64,000 nucleotides of DNA from JALOLG01 sp963776935 (GCA_963776935.1 CAVZOP010000006.1:1-64000), one strand, 5' to 3'; shown: positions 8,860-18,468, counted from the stretch's first letter. Numbers and translations are program-made. Notes: generated by a model not told the origin, from the letters alone.

Positions 8860-9838
8860 ATGGCCGAGGCGGCAGCGCGAGCGCAGCTGGGGGCGCACGA
8901 CCGCCGCGGCCGAGCGCTCGTCGCGCTCTCCGTCGCCATGGTGGCGTGGGGGGTCACCGGCGTCATCGCCAAGTCCGTCGACATGGGCGGGATGGCCCTT
9001 GCGGCCTACCGCACGACCGTCGGTGCCGTGGTCCTGGTCACGGCGCTGCTGGTGACCGGGCGCCGGGTCACGTGGGCCGACGTGCGCGCCGCCGCTCCCG
9101 GTGGTGTGTTCCTCGGCCTCGACCTCGTGTTCTTCTTCTCGGCCGTCAAGCTCACGACGGTGGCCAACGCCACCGTGATCGGCGCGCTGCAGCCCGCGCT
9201 CGTCATCCTCATCTCCGCTCCGCTGCTCAAGGAGAAGGTCGCCAAGGGCGCCGCGACATGGGCGCTCGTCGGCCTCGGGGGAACAGCCCTGGTGATCTTC
9301 GGCGCCGCGGGGCTGCCGGCATGGAGCGTCGCCGGCGACGCCCTGGCCGCCCTCACGCTGCTGGTGTGGACGGGCTACTTCGTCGCCTCCCGCATGGCCC
9401 GCGGGCGCATGGGCGCCCTCGAGTACTCGACGATCACCGCGATCGTCGCTTCGCTCGTGGCCTGGCCGGCCGCCGCGGTCTTCCGGCAGGACCTGTCGTG
9501 GCCGGACTGGTCGTCGTGGGGCTGGATCATCCTGCTGGCGGTCGTGGCCGGCGTCGGCGGGCACTTCCTGATGAGCGTCTCGATCCCGCACCTGCCGCTG
9601 TGGGCGTCGTCGACCATGACCCTCAGCATCCCGGTCATCTCCACCGTGACCGCGGCCATCTTCCTCGACGAAGCCGTCACCGCGGTGCAAGGGCCTGGGC
9701 ATGGCCGTGGTGCTGGTGGCGTTGGGGTTCGCGATCCGCGTCTCGTCGGGTGTTGCCGAGGTGCCGGCCGTACCAGCGGTCCCCGAGGTGGCCGAGGTCG
9801 CCGCTGGCCCCGCGGTGCCCGCGCCTCCGGCGACCTGA
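8860..9838 (+). CDS. EamA/DMT family transporter (one frameshift)
   Basis: The protein is a ten-helix drug/metabolite transporter of the EamA (RhaT-like) superfamily, presumed to export a small metabolite through the cytoplasmic membrane. Hydrophobic helices are seen throughout, including LAAYRTTVGAVVLVTALLVTG, the TVANATVIGALQPALVILIS signature of the first repeat, and its counterpart in the second half, WASSTMTLSIPVISTVTAAIFLDE. The frame breaks at about 9689, where CAAGGGCC reads as one extra A; the shifted frame supplies the last helix (GLGMAVVLVALGFAIRV) and an Ala/Pro/Val tail with its stop at 9838. It is convergent with the next gene, with 10 bp between stops. Confidence 0.8.
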
Positions 9839-9848
9839 ACGTCGTCCC

Positions 9849-10575
9849 CTAGACCGCGTGGGCGGCCAGGAACTCGTCGACCGCAGCGCGGGCCGCCGGC
9901 TGGTCGGCCGGCTCCTTCCAGCGCTCGATCAGCGAGGCCGCCGGCGCGAGGGCGGCGAGCTGGCGTGACGCCTTCTTCGGGTGGTGCACGTCGTCGCCCT
10001 GCAGCACCAGGATCGGCGTCTCGATCGTCGCGGCCCGTTCCTCGGGCACGCTCCAGAACAGGTGGTCGTGGCCGAACAGGTTCGTCCAGCAGCCCTCCCA
10101 GTCGGCGTCGGTGGCCTCCGGGTGGTCGGCGGCGATGCTCTCGCGCCAGGCGTCGAAGATCGCCCGGAACTCGTCACGGTTGCCGTCGAGGCCGACGGGC
10201 TGGAGGGCGACGGCGGCCGTGATGCGCTCGGGCACCTCGGTGAGCAGCTCCATGATGAAGGCACCCCCGATGCACATGCCGAGCACGGCGAAGCGGTCGA
10301 TGCCGAGGTGGTCCATCACCGCGATCTGGTCGCGCGGCGTAGCTGGGCCAGCCGTCACCGGCGGTGATCGGTGCGAAGGAGGTGCCCGTGTTGCGCTGGT
10401 CCATGGCCACGACGCGGTGGTGCCCGGCCAGGGCATCGATCGGGTTCCACGGCGCCTCCGCCCAGGTCTCGATGCGGGATCGCCGCAGGCCACCCGGGGC
10501 GAGGAGGAGGACCGGCGGCCCCTCGCCCCAGGTCTCGTAGACGATGCTGGCGGGACCGGTCTCGAGCGTCGGCAC
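9849..10575 (-). CDS. Alpha/beta hydrolase with Cys nucleophile (one frameshift)
   Basis: This is an alpha/beta-hydrolase-fold enzyme of about 241 residues. The N-terminal part has the oxyanion region PPVLLLAPGG and VVAMDQRNTGTS. After a frame break near 10345 comes the nucleophile elbow VLGMCIGGAF, then ILVLQGDDVHHP with the likely Asp/His. The elbow reads G-M-C-I-G, so the nucleophile would be Cys, as in dienelactone hydrolase-type enzymes, rather than Ser. The C-terminal part is complete and ends ten bases after the convergent transporter. The GTG start at 10575 has TACGGT 7 nt upstream. The substrate is unknown. Confidence 0.72.
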
Positions 10576-10604
10576 GCTCCCGACCGTACTGCGGAGCCCC
10601 GGCC

Positions 10605-11417
10605 TCAGCCCTCGGCGAGGAACCCGAGCACGGCGTCGGCGAACAGCTGCGGTGCCGTGTCCATGGCGGCGTGCTGCTGGCCTGCGAGCACCTCGACCCG
10701 CGCCGTGGGCAAGGCCGCGGCCAAGGCCTCGATCGAGCGGCGGAGGAATTCGGGGCTGTCCCCACCGGCGACGAGCAAGGTCGGGAGCGAGCAGGCCGCC
10801 AGCTGCTCAAGGTTCACTGGGCACGCTGATGCGGTCGCGAGCTCGCGGGCGATCGTCGGCGCGGCACCCAACCGGGCCTGCCAGGCCGGCAGCTCGCGGA
10901 ACGCCCGCAGCTGGTCCTCGGGCATGAGGACGACCTCGCGGAAGAACATCATGAGCACCTCGTCGGAGCGCCCTTCGTCCACCAGCGGCGCGACCTGGTC
11001 GAGGAAGCCGTCAGGCACGACGCCCTCGCCGAGCACGGGAGCCTCGTAGATCACGAGCCGGCGCACGTTGTCGGTCTGGAGCACCGCCCCGAGCGAGCAC
11101 AGGCCGCCGTAGGAGTGCCCGAGCAGGTCAACCGGCCCGCCCGTCTCCCTGGCCAGGGCGTCGACCACTGCGACGACATCCTCGACCTCGCGCTCGAAGG
11201 CGTAGGCGTCGGCGTCGCCGGTGGCACCACGGCCGCGGCGGTCGATGGCGGCCAGGCTGAGGTGGGGTTCGAACAGGTCGCGGACCGTGTCCCAGCGGGT
11301 GTGGTCGGCGGTCGTGCCGTGCACCAGGACCAGCGGACGTCCTGCGCCGCTGCGGAAGTACCCGACGGCGGTGCCGTCTCGTGAGATCGCCTTCTCCAAC
11401 GTCTGCTCCGATGCCAT
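10605..11417 (-). CDS. Alpha/beta hydrolase
   Basis: This 270-residue alpha/beta hydrolase has every family landmark: LVLVHGTTADHTRW (oxyanion hole), AAIDRRGRGATGD, the nucleophile elbow DLLGHSYGGLCSLG (Ser), LLVAGGDSPEF, and a His in AGQQHAAMDTAP. A strong AAGGAGG Shine-Dalgarno sequence fixes the ATG at 11417. It is followed on the same strand, 29 bp on, by another hydrolase and is divergent from the large BTAD regulator at 11518. The 100-bp divergent gap could hold regulation of both. The activity is not predictable; these enzymes are usually annotated as esterase or haloperoxidase-like. Confidence 0.84.
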   Translation of the reverse strand: MASEQTLEKAISRDGTAVGYFRSGAGRPLVLVHGTTADHTRWDTVRDLFEPHLSLAAIDRRGRGATGDADAYAFEREVEDVVAVVDALARETGGPVDLLGHSYGGLCSLGAVLQTDNVRRLVIYEAPVLGEGVVPDGFLDQVAPLVDEGRSDEVLMMFFREVVLMPEDQLRAFRELPAWQARLGAAPTIARELATASACPVNLEQLAACSLPTLLVAGGDSPEFLRRSIEALAAALPTARVEVLAGQQHAAMDTAPQLFADAVLGFLAEG

Positions 11418-11517
11418 GACGTGGCCTCCTTGGTCGTAGGACGGCCCGGGATCGAGCCGTCGTCCGAACACTGACGCGTCCTCCTTCGCGGAACCTTCTG
11501 CGTCCTATCCTGGCGTC

Positions 11518-14500
11518 GTGCCGGTGCGGATCCGGTTGCTCGGGCCACTGACGGTCGAGCGCGACGGTACTGAGCTCAGCGGGCCGGCCCTGGGCGGGGT
11601 CCGGGAGCGACGGCTGCTCGCCATCCTCGCCCTCGCCTCGGGCGACGTCGTCGCGAAGGACGTGATCATCGAGCGGCTCTGGGACCAGCTGCCCAAGCAC
11701 CCTGCCGCCGCCGTCGACACGGCGGTGAGCCTGGCCCGTCGGGCCCTCGGTTCGGCAGGCGACGTGCTGGTCACCCAGCGGCCGGGCTACTGCCTGCGCT
11801 GCCCGACCGACGTCGACGAGGTCGAGCAGCTCGTGGCCGCCGGGCGGTGGGACGAGGCCGTGGCCATGTGGGACGGAGAGCTGCTCGCGTCCGACCCGGG
11901 CTCCGAGTGGGTCGAGGGCCAGCGGCGAGAGCTGGCGCGACGGCGGGTCGACGTGTTGGTGGGCGCGGCCGAGGCGGCCGCGGCACGCGGCGACGACGCC
12001 ACCGCGCTGCAGCGCTTCTCGGCCGCGCTGGCCGTCGAGCCGCTCCGGGAGGACGGCCACCGCGGCCAGATGGCGAGCCTGGCCCGGCTCGGCCGGCCCG
12101 CCGAGGCCCTCCGCTCCTACGAACACGGCCGCCGGATGCTGCGGGAGGAGCTGGGCGTCGACCCTTCTCCGCAGACGATGGCGATCTACGAGCAGATCCT
12201 CGGCGGACGCACGCCCGAGCGGGCCGGCGTCGCCCCCCGGACCAGGAGCTCGGTCGCCTTCCTGGGGCGGGGTCCAGAGCTCGTCCGCCTGACCACGGCC
12301 GGCACGGGGTGCGACGTGCGCGTCGTGCTCGGCGAGCCAGGCGTGGGCAAGAGCCGCCTGCTCGACGAGGCGCTCGCCGTGATCGGCTCCCGGGAGGTCC
12401 GGGCCACCAAGTGCTTCCGGCTCGTCGCCCCGGTGCCCTACGCCGTGCTCGCCGACCTCGCTCCCGAGCTGCTCCCCGACGGCGAGGGCTCGGCCGGGGC
12501 GGCCGCGGGCCACGCCGCGCGCCTCGCCGCGCAGTGGTCGGAGGCCCTGGCCGGCCGGGCCGTGACGCTGGTGATCGACGACCTGCAGTGGGCCGACGAG
12601 CCCAGCCTGGCCGTCCTCGGCTTGGTCCTGCGGCGGCGACCGCCCGACCTGCGGGTCCTCCTCGCCGCCCGCCAGGCCGAGCTGGCGCCCGACGGGGCGG
12701 CGCAGCAGCTGCTCGACCTCGCGGCCGGGCTGGGGCTGGCGGACACCGTCACGCTGCGACCGCTCACCGTCGAGGAGGTGGTGGCGGGCGGCTACACGTT
12801 CGAGGACTGGAAGCGCACCGGCGGCCATCCGCTGCTCTTCACCGAGTGGGTGCAGGGCGGTGGCGACGACCTGGCCGCGCTGGTGCTGCACCGGGCCGCC
12901 GCGACCGGGGCCGAGGCGGTCGAGCTGGTCAGGGCGGCCGCGATCCTCGACCGGGGCGCTCCCCTGGCCGACCTGGCTTCGCTCGCCGAGCTGACCCCGG
13001 CTGCGGCACGCGTCGCCGCCGACCGGCTGGTCCGCCAGGCGTTGCTCGTCGAGCAGGGCGGGCTGTGGCGCGTGCCCCACGACGTGATCGCCGAGCTGAT
13101 CCAGGCCGACCTGGCGGCGGCCGCCCGGCGGCGTTGGCACCGCCGGGCCCTGGCCCACCTCGAAGCCTCGGGGGCCGCGCCAGCGGAGCTCGCCCACCAC
13201 GCCCTGGGCGCCGGCGACCACACCGCCACGATCGACCACAGCCTGGCGGCCGGCGACCGGGCCTTCGAGGCCTACGCCAACAGGGAGGCCGTCGAGCACT
13301 ACGGGCGCGCCCGCGAGCTGCTCGAGACAGGGCCGAGCGACGAGCGGCCGACCGGTCCGGCCGATGGTGAAGGCCTGCTTCGGCGGGCTGTGCTCGGCGA
13401 GGCGCGGGCACTGATCGTCCTGGCCCGCACGGACGAGGCCCGCGCCCTCGTCGAGCGGCTCCCGGCCACCACCGGACGCCAACAGGTGGAGCGACTGCTC
13501 GTGGAGGCCGACTGCGGCTGGGCGGCCTGGAAGCCGACCCGAGCTCTCGCGCCCGCCGAAGAGGCGCTGCGGCTCGCGGTCGAGCTCGGCGACGACGAGC
13601 TCGAGGGTCGCGTCCACGCCTTCATCGCGAACCCGTACGGCAGCCTCGGGCAGCTCGACGAGGCGATGGGCCACATCGACGCCGCACTCGAGCTCGCCAG
13701 CCGGCGGGGCCGGCCACCACCGGCGATCGTCGTGTACCGGCTCGGTCTCGTCCACCACCAGCGCGGGCGAGAGGTCGAGGCGTTGGCCGCACTGGCGTGG
13801 TGCCGCGACCTGGCCCTCGTCGAGCACGACGAGCGGGCCCTGGTCTTCGAGCGCGTCGTGCGGGCCTGGGCCCTCGGCGCGCTCGGTCGCTACGGCGAGG
13901 CGCTGGCGGTGCTCGACGATGTCAGTGCCATCGGGCGGGGCGAGGAGGCGGTGGTCAGGGGTCGGGTGCCCAACACGCGGGCGTCGCTGCTGTTCGACCT
14001 GGGGCTCGTGGAGATGGCCCTCGACGCCGACGAGGAGAGCCTGGAGATCACCCGTGGTGACCAGGGCGCGGGCGTCGTCGAGCCGCAGATCCAGACGCTG
14101 CTCAACCTGGCCACCGACCACCTCCGGCTCGACGATCCCGACCGGGCCGCGCGCTGCCTGACAGAGGTCGAGGCACTCGCCGTCGAGGCCGAATACGCCC
14201 GCTTCCGCTTCCTCAACCGCTACCACTGGGTGCAGGGCCTGTTGCACCTCCACGCCGGCGAGCTCGACACCGCGCTGGCCGACGCCGCGCAGGTGGCCGC
14301 CATGGCCGAGCAGTACGAGGCGCCGAAGTACGTCGTGCGGGCCGGCCTGCTGCGAGGGCTGGTGCTGGCGCGCCGCCCCGGGGAGCACGACCGCGCCCTG
14401 GCCGAGCTCCGCGACGCCGCGACGCTGGCCGAGCAGCACGGCTTCGCCGCGCTCGCCGAACGGGCCCACCGCGAGGCCGCCGACCTGCTCGGCGGTGGCG

Positions 14501-14583
14501 GCCTCCACGCTCGCGAGGCCGATCAGTGGCGCGCCCGGATCGTCCGCTCGGTCGAGGGTCCACTGCGCACCCTGCTCCGCTGA
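11518..14583 (+). CDS. BTAD/SARP-type transcriptional regulator with AAA and TPR regions
   Basis: This 1021-residue cytoplasmic regulator has an N-terminal OmpR-like winged-helix segment (MPVRIRLLGPLTVERDG, residues 1-95), a bacterial transcriptional activation domain (about 100-230, ending GVDPSPQTMAIYEQIL), and a STAND-type ATPase. The Walker A GEPGVGKS is at residues 272-279 and the Walker B VIDDLQWADE begins at about 352. A long helical TPR-like region runs from about 590 to 1010. There is no C-terminal LuxR helix-turn-helix. Family members activate nearby genes in response to ligand and ATP. The GTG start has TATCCT 6 nt upstream. The divergent alpha/beta hydrolase is the only close candidate target. 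Confidence 0.82.
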   Translation: MPVRIRLLGPLTVERDGTELSGPALGGVRERRLLAILALASGDVVAKDVIIERLWDQLPKHPAAAVDTAVSLARRALGSAGDVLVTQRPGYCLRCPTDVDEVEQLVAAGRWDEAVAMWDGELLASDPGSEWVEGQRRELARRRVDVLVGAAEAAAARGDDATALQRFSAALAVEPLREDGHRGQMASLARLGRPAEALRSYEHGRRMLREELGVDPSPQTMAIYEQILGGRTPERAGVAPRTRSSVAFLGRGPELVRLTTAGTGCDVRVVLGEPGVGKSRLLDEALAVIGSREVRATKCFRLVAPVPYAVLADLAPELLPDGEGSAGAAAGHAARLAAQWSEALAGRAVTLVIDDLQWADEPSLAVLGLVLRRRPPDLRVLLAARQAELAPDGAAQQLLDLAAGLGLADTVTLRPLTVEEVVAGGYTFEDWKRTGGHPLLFTEWVQGGGDDLAALVLHRAAATGAEAVELVRAAAILDRGAPLADLASLAELTPAAARVAADRLVRQALLVEQGGLWRVPHDVIAELIQADLAAAARRRWHRRALAHLEASGAAPAELAHHALGAGDHTATIDHSLAAGDRAFEAYANREAVEHYGRARELLETGPSDERPTGPADGEGLLRRAVLGEARALIVLARTDEARALVERLPATTGRQQVERLLVEADCGWAAWKPTRALAPAEEALRLAVELGDDELEGRVHAFIANPYGSLGQLDEAMGHIDAALELASRRGRPPPAIVVYRLGLVHHQRGREVEALAALAWCRDLALVEHDERALVFERVVRAWALGALGRYGEALAVLDDVSAIGRGEEAVVRGRVPNTRASLLFDLGLVEMALDADEESLEITRGDQGAGVVEPQIQTLLNLATDHLRLDDPDRAARCLTEVEALAVEAEYARFRFLNRYHWVQGLLHLHAGELDTALADAAQVAAMAEQYEAPKYVVRAGLLRGLVLARRPGEHDRALAELRDAATLAEQHGFAALAERAHREAADLLGGGGLHAREADQWRARIVRSVEGPLRTLLR

Positions 14584-14627
14584 CGGACCAGAAGGTCTTC
14601 GAAAGGAGCGCAGCCCACCATCGGCCC

Positions 14628-15503
14628 ATGCCGATCGACGATCTCGACACCGACCATCTCGACACCGACCATCTCGCCACCGACCATCTCGACACCAGGC
14701 CGTTCGAAGCGTTCGAGGCCGCCGGCTGGGAGCGCCAGGCGGCCGGCTACGACGCCTTCCTCCGATCGGTGACCACCGCTGCGGTCGGGCCGCTGCTCGA
14801 TGCTGCGGCGGTGCGGCGCGGCAGCCGCCTCCTCGACGTCGGCACTGGTCCTGGCTACGTCGCCGGCGCAGCCGCCGAGCGCGGCGCCGACGCCACCGGG
14901 ATCGACATCGCCGCTGCCATGGTCGCCATCGCCCGCCAAGCGTGGCCCGGCGCCCGCTTCCGCCAGGGCGACGCCCACACGCTGCCCTTCCCCGACGGCT
15001 CCTTCGACGCCGTCACGTCCGGCTTCGCCATCCTGCACCTGGGGCGGCCCGAGCGGGCCGTGGCCGAGATGGTGCGGGTGCTGGTACCGGGCGGCCGGGT
15101 GGCCGTGACGGTCTGGGACCAACCCGAGCGGGTGCCCCTGCTCGGCGCGGTCGCCGCCGCCCTCGTCGCGGTCGGAGCCGACGTGCCCGACGACATCCCG
15201 GCGGGTCCGCCGTTCTTCCGCTTCTCCCAGGACGACGAGCTCCGCGGCCTGCTCGCCGGGCGCGGCCTCGGCAACGTGACCGTGGAGACCGTGCCCTTCG
15301 TCCACGAGGTTCGAGATGCCGGCGTCGTGTGGGACGGCATCATGGAGGGGACCGTGCGCACCGCCGCCCTCGTCGTCCGCCAGCCGGAGGCGACTCGCCG
15401 CCGGATCCGCGCCGCCTTCGTCGAGCACCTCGAGGCCTACCGCGTCGGCTCGGTCCTCGAGCTGCCGGTCTCGGTCAAGCTGGGCGCGGGGACGGCCTCC
15501 TGA
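14628..15503 (+). CDS. Class I SAM-dependent methyltransferase
   Basis: The 291-residue protein is a UbiE/Methyltransf_11-like methyltransferase: LLDVGTGPGYVAGAAAE (SAM motif I), ATGIDIAAAMV, QGDAHTLPFPDGSFDAV, and LVPGGRVAVTVWDQP. The substrate is not inferable. The N-terminus carries nearly four copies of a five-residue HLDTD repeat encoded by a 15-bp DNA repeat (14641-14698), which is unusual for the family. The ATG at 14628 lies after the repeat-free leader; an AAAGGAG stretch sits about 18 nt upstream, too far for a textbook ribosome site. Starts further upstream, overlapping the regulator stop, cannot be excluded. Confidence 0.8.
   Translation: MPIDDLDTDHLDTDHLATDHLDTRPFEAFEAAGWERQAAGYDAFLRSVTTAAVGPLLDAAAVRRGSRLLDVGTGPGYVAGAAAERGADATGIDIAAAMVAIARQAWPGARFRQGDAHTLPFPDGSFDAVTSGFAILHLGRPERAVAEMVRVLVPGGRVAVTVWDQPERVPLLGAVAAALVAVGADVPDDIPAGPPFFRFSQDDELRGLLAGRGLGNVTVETVPFVHEVRDAGVVWDGIMEGTVRTAALVVRQPEATRRRIRAAFVEHLEAYRVGSVLELPVSVKLGAGTAS
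14641..14698. repeat. 15-bp in-frame tandem repeat
   Basis: ATCTCGACACCGACC is repeated almost four times head to tail, with one C-for-A change in the third copy. It encodes the pentapeptide HLDTD at the methyltransferase N-terminus. The multiple-of-three period keeps the frame, so copy-number change would only lengthen the acidic leader. Confidence 0.9.
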
Positions 15504-15566
15504 GCGACCTGGGCGACCGCGTCGTTCCCTCGCCCTTCGACGCGGCACGCTCGGTAGGTTGCGCGG

Positions 15567-16217
15567 ATGACCCAGCTCGTCGACCTCTCGCACCGCATCA
15601 CCGACGGCATGGTGACCTACCCCGGCCTGCCGGTCCCGGAGATCGGGACGCACCTCTCCCGCGAGGCGGCCGAGGACGTGTACGGCCCGGGCATCACGTT
15701 CCACATCGGTCTCATCACGATGTGCACCAACACCGGCACCTATCTCGACGTGCCCTTCCATCGGTACGCCGACGGCCACGACCTCGCCGACCTGGCCCTG
15801 GAGCGGGTGGCCCGCCGGCCGGCGGTCTGCCTGGACCGGCGAGGGCAGACGACGATCGACCTCGACGCCGGCGAGCTACGCGATCTCGCCGGCAGCGCGG
15901 TGCTGGTGCGCACCGACCACTCCCGGCACTTCGGCACCGAGGCCTACCGCGTCGACCACCCGCACCTCTCGGCCGCTGCCGCCGAGGCCCTCGTGGCGGC
16001 CGGCGTGGCCTGCGTGGGCATCGACTCGCTGAACATCGACAGCACGATGACGGGCGAGCGCCCCGTCCACTCCATCCTGCTGCGGGCGGGGATCCCGATC
16101 ATCGAGCACCTCACCAACCTCGCCGCCCTGCCAGCCGACGATTTCACGTTCACGGCGGTCCCACCGAAGATCGAAGGGGCGGGCACGTTCACCGTGCGGG
16201 CCTACGCCGAGGTCTAG
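15567..16217 (+). CDS. Cyclase family protein with altered metal motif
   Basis: This 216-residue protein belongs to the cyclase/kynurenine-formamidase family (metal-dependent hydrolases of formyl-amide or lactone bonds). It has LSHRITDGMVTYPGLP at the N-terminus, TGTYLDVPFHRYADGHDL in the middle and IDSLNIDS further on. In the classical enzymes the zinc motif is H-x-G-T-H-x-D-x-P-x-H. Here the first two His positions read Asn (CTNTGTY) and Tyr, while Asp and the last His (LDVPFH) remain. Metal binding may differ or be lost. A TAGGTT box 6 nt before the ATG supports the start. The gene is convergent with the prolyl aminopeptidase gene. Confidence 0.8.
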   Translation: MTQLVDLSHRITDGMVTYPGLPVPEIGTHLSREAAEDVYGPGITFHIGLITMCTNTGTYLDVPFHRYADGHDLADLALERVARRPAVCLDRRGQTTIDLDAGELRDLAGSAVLVRTDHSRHFGTEAYRVDHPHLSAAAAEALVAAGVACVGIDSLNIDSTMTGERPVHSILLRAGIPIIEHLTNLAALPADDFTFTAVPPKIEGAGTFTVRAYAEV

Positions 16218-16248
16218 ATCGACGCCGGCACACGGGCTGGCTGGCGGG

Positions 16249-17206
16249 TCAGGTTGATCGGGCGAAGCGGTCGGTGGCGGCGACGATGACGTCGTAGCTC
16301 GACCTCGCCCCGCCGTGTCCCTCGTCGCCGATGACGACCAGCTCGGCGCCCGGGATCACCTTCGCGAGCTGCCACGGGATGTCCAGTGGTCCGCTGATGT
16401 CGAGCTGGCCGTGGACCATCACGACCGGGATGCCGGCCAGGCGGTGGGCGTCGCGGAGCAGCGCTCCGTCTTCGAGGAAGCCTGCGTTGCTCCAGTAGTG
16501 GGTGACCAGGCGGGCGAAGCAGAGGCGGAAGCGGGGGTCCTCGTAGCGCTCGTCGGGGGTGTGGCCCGGGACCGTGGCGACATGGGTGTCCTCCCAGGCG
16601 CACCACGCGGCGGCGGCCGGCTCGTGGATCGCCGGGTCAGGGTTCTGCAGCAGCCGGGCGTACGCCGCCGAGAGGTCGCTGCCCCACTCGGCCGGCGGGC
16701 AGGGCGTCGCGGAACTGCTCCCACTGCTGGGGGAACACCCGGCCCATGTCCCTGGTCACCCACACCACCTCGGCGCGCGAGGTGCCGACGATGCTGGCCA
16801 ACACCATCTCCGTGACCCGCTCCGGATGGGTCTCGGCGTAGGCGAGGGCGAGCGTCGTGCCCCAGGATCCACCCCAGAGCAGCCATCGGTCGATCCCGAG
16901 GTGGACCCGGAGCTGCTCCATGTCGGCGATCAGGTGGGCCGTCGTGTTCGTCGACAGGTCGACGACGGGCTCGGCGGCATGCGGCGTGCTGCGGCCGCAC
17001 TGGCGCTGGTCGAACTGCACGATGAGGTAGCGGTCCGGGTCGAACAGCCGCCGCATCCGCGATGGGAGCGCCGCTCCGGGGCCACCGTGCAGGATCACGG
17101 CCGGCTTCCCGTTCGGGTTGCCCGCGATCTCCCAGAAGACCCGGTGTCCGTCGCCCACGTCGAGCAGCCCGCTGTCGAGGGCGTCGGTGACGTCATACCG
17201 GTGCAT
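16249..17206 (-). CDS. pip: Prolyl aminopeptidase (one frameshift)
   Basis: This is a proline iminopeptidase of the S33 family that releases N-terminal proline from peptides in the cytoplasm. Signatures are VILHGGPGAAL, QFDQRQCGRSTPHA, the nucleophile elbow WGGSWGTTLALAYAETHPERV, and the C-terminal VHGQLDISGPL (Asp) and DEGHGG (His). The first about 180 residues read in one frame from ATG 17206. The frame changes near 16690, and the remainder ends at a TGA whose last base is 16249, giving about 318 residues, the normal family length. Every catalytic residue is retained, so the break is more likely a sequence error than decay. Confidence 0.82.
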
Positions 17207-17301
17207 CGAGCCGATCGTCGCACAGGGAACCACGACGTCGCTCGGAGCCGTCCGGCCGGGCCGTCCAGGACCGTCGCCGCGACGCCATATCGTTGCTGGG
17301 C

Positions 17302-17691
17302 ATGTCCGCTCCCCAGCCAGTCTCGGTTCCGGAGGCGATCGCCAACCTGCAGTTCCTGCCCGACCGGTTGCCGTCGACCACGGACGAGGATGCGAAGGAT
17401 GCGTTCGGCCAGCTGGCGCCCTATCGCGACGGCGGCGTCTTCGTTGCTCACTGGGCGGGGAGCAGCGAGTGGGAGCGTCACCCCGTCGGCGACGAGATCG
17501 TCATGGTGGTCGAGGGCAACACGACGATCTTCTTCCTCACCGTGGACGGCGAGCGTTCGGGCGTCCTCGGTGCCGGCGACCTCGTGGTCGTCCCGCGCAA
17601 CACGTGGCACCGGTTCGAGACGCCCGACAGGGTGAAGCTGATGAGCGTCACACCGCAGCCGACTGATCACAGCTCCACGCGGCCGGCCTGA
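17302..17691 (+). CDS. Cupin domain protein
   Basis: This 129-residue single-domain cupin has the two conserved motifs: WERHPVGDEIVMVVEG (motif 1 with His and Glu) and GDLVVVPRNTWHRFETPD (motif 2 with the second His). It is a small metal-binding beta barrel, either an enzyme or a ligand-binding protein. A TATCGT box lies 8 nt before the ATG and no ribosome-binding site is visible. It is divergent from the prolyl aminopeptidase gene across 95 bp. The substrate is unknown. Confidence 0.75.
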   Translation: MSAPQPVSVPEAIANLQFLPDRLPSTTDEDAKDAFGQLAPYRDGGVFVAHWAGSSEWERHPVGDEIVMVVEGNTTIFFLTVDGERSGVLGAGDLVVVPRNTWHRFETPDRVKLMSVTPQPTDHSSTRPA

Positions 17692-17740
17692 ACGAGGCGC
17701 GGCGCAGCCCCGGCCGTCGGTGGTCTCTCGACGGAGGGAG

Positions 17741-18214
17741 TCAGCCGGCGATGGCGCTCGGGAGGCGGCGCATGCCGTCGAAGTCGAGCAGGCCGACCCA
17801 CTCGGGCCGCACCGAGAAACGGGTCATGACCATCTCCGCCGGCAGCTGGTCACACCACCCGTTGCCCTCGTCCTCGCCGAAGTAGCGCGTGGCAGCGGCG
17901 CGGTACTCGGGAGCGACCCCTTCGACCTGATCGACGCGGACCTGCCCGCGGATCATCAGGACCTGGTACGGCCACTCGTCGGAGTCGATGGTCACCGCGA
18001 CGGGCGACCCGTCGGCGAGGGCCCGACCCTTGGGAGCGTTGGCGGGGCCGGCCATGACGACCTGGGTGCCATCCCAGTGAAACCAGATGGGCGTGCACCG
18101 CGGCGTGCCATCTGTCCACGTGTAGGCGAGATGCGCCGGCTGGCGGGACTGCAGGAGCGCCTGCGCGGCAGGATCCTCGAGCAGCTCGACGCCACCCTGG
18201 TCTGGCTTGGCCAT
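17741..18214 (-). CDS. PPOX-class F420- or flavin-dependent oxidoreductase
   Basis: The 157-residue split-barrel protein resembles the F420-dependent PPOX families of actinobacteria: QPAHLAYTWTDGTPRCTPIWFHWDG at the start, GPANAPKGRAL, and IRGQVRVDQVEGVAPEYRAAATRYFGE. The AGGAGGGG ribosome site eight bases before ATG 18214 fixes the start. A second PPOX-fold gene lies upstream on the same strand, 254 bp away. It probably reduces a small organic substrate with F420H2 or FMN in the cytoplasm. Confidence 0.76.
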   Translation of the reverse strand: MAKPDQGGVELLEDPAAQALLQSRQPAHLAYTWTDGTPRCTPIWFHWDGTQVVMAGPANAPKGRALADGSPVAVTIDSDEWPYQVLMIRGQVRVDQVEGVAPEYRAAATRYFGEDEGNGWCDQLPAEMVMTRFSVRPEWVGLLDFDGMRRLPSAIAG

Positions 18215-18468
18215 GGGCTTTCCCCTCCTGACGAGTCCGATCGCACGATCTGCTTGCGGTGGTCGGGCCACCAAAGGGCGGCGCCGCCCTCGTCGGCGCC
18301 AAGCGGTTGGTCGCCGTCACCTCGATCGTCCGTCGGAACCTGAGTGTCACCCTGCGCCGGAGCTCATGGTCGTGTCAACATCGGAGAGAAGTCGAACCCT
18401 TGCGTGGTGGTGCCTGGCTTCGCCCAGCGTGCTGCGTCGGACCTCTCGCCGCTCTGGTACCTGGCCGG

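Noticed and set aside
11128..14508. A very long open frame of 1126 codons on the strand opposite the BTAD regulator
   Set aside because: It is a GC-rich antisense frame of a well-supported gene, with Pro/Gly/Arg-heavy composition and no motif. Such frames are expected at about 70 percent GC.
18215..18468. A gene in the gap between the two PPOX-fold genes
   Set aside because: Short open frames only, including a plus-strand tail ending LSPLWYLAG, but no start or conserved core was found.
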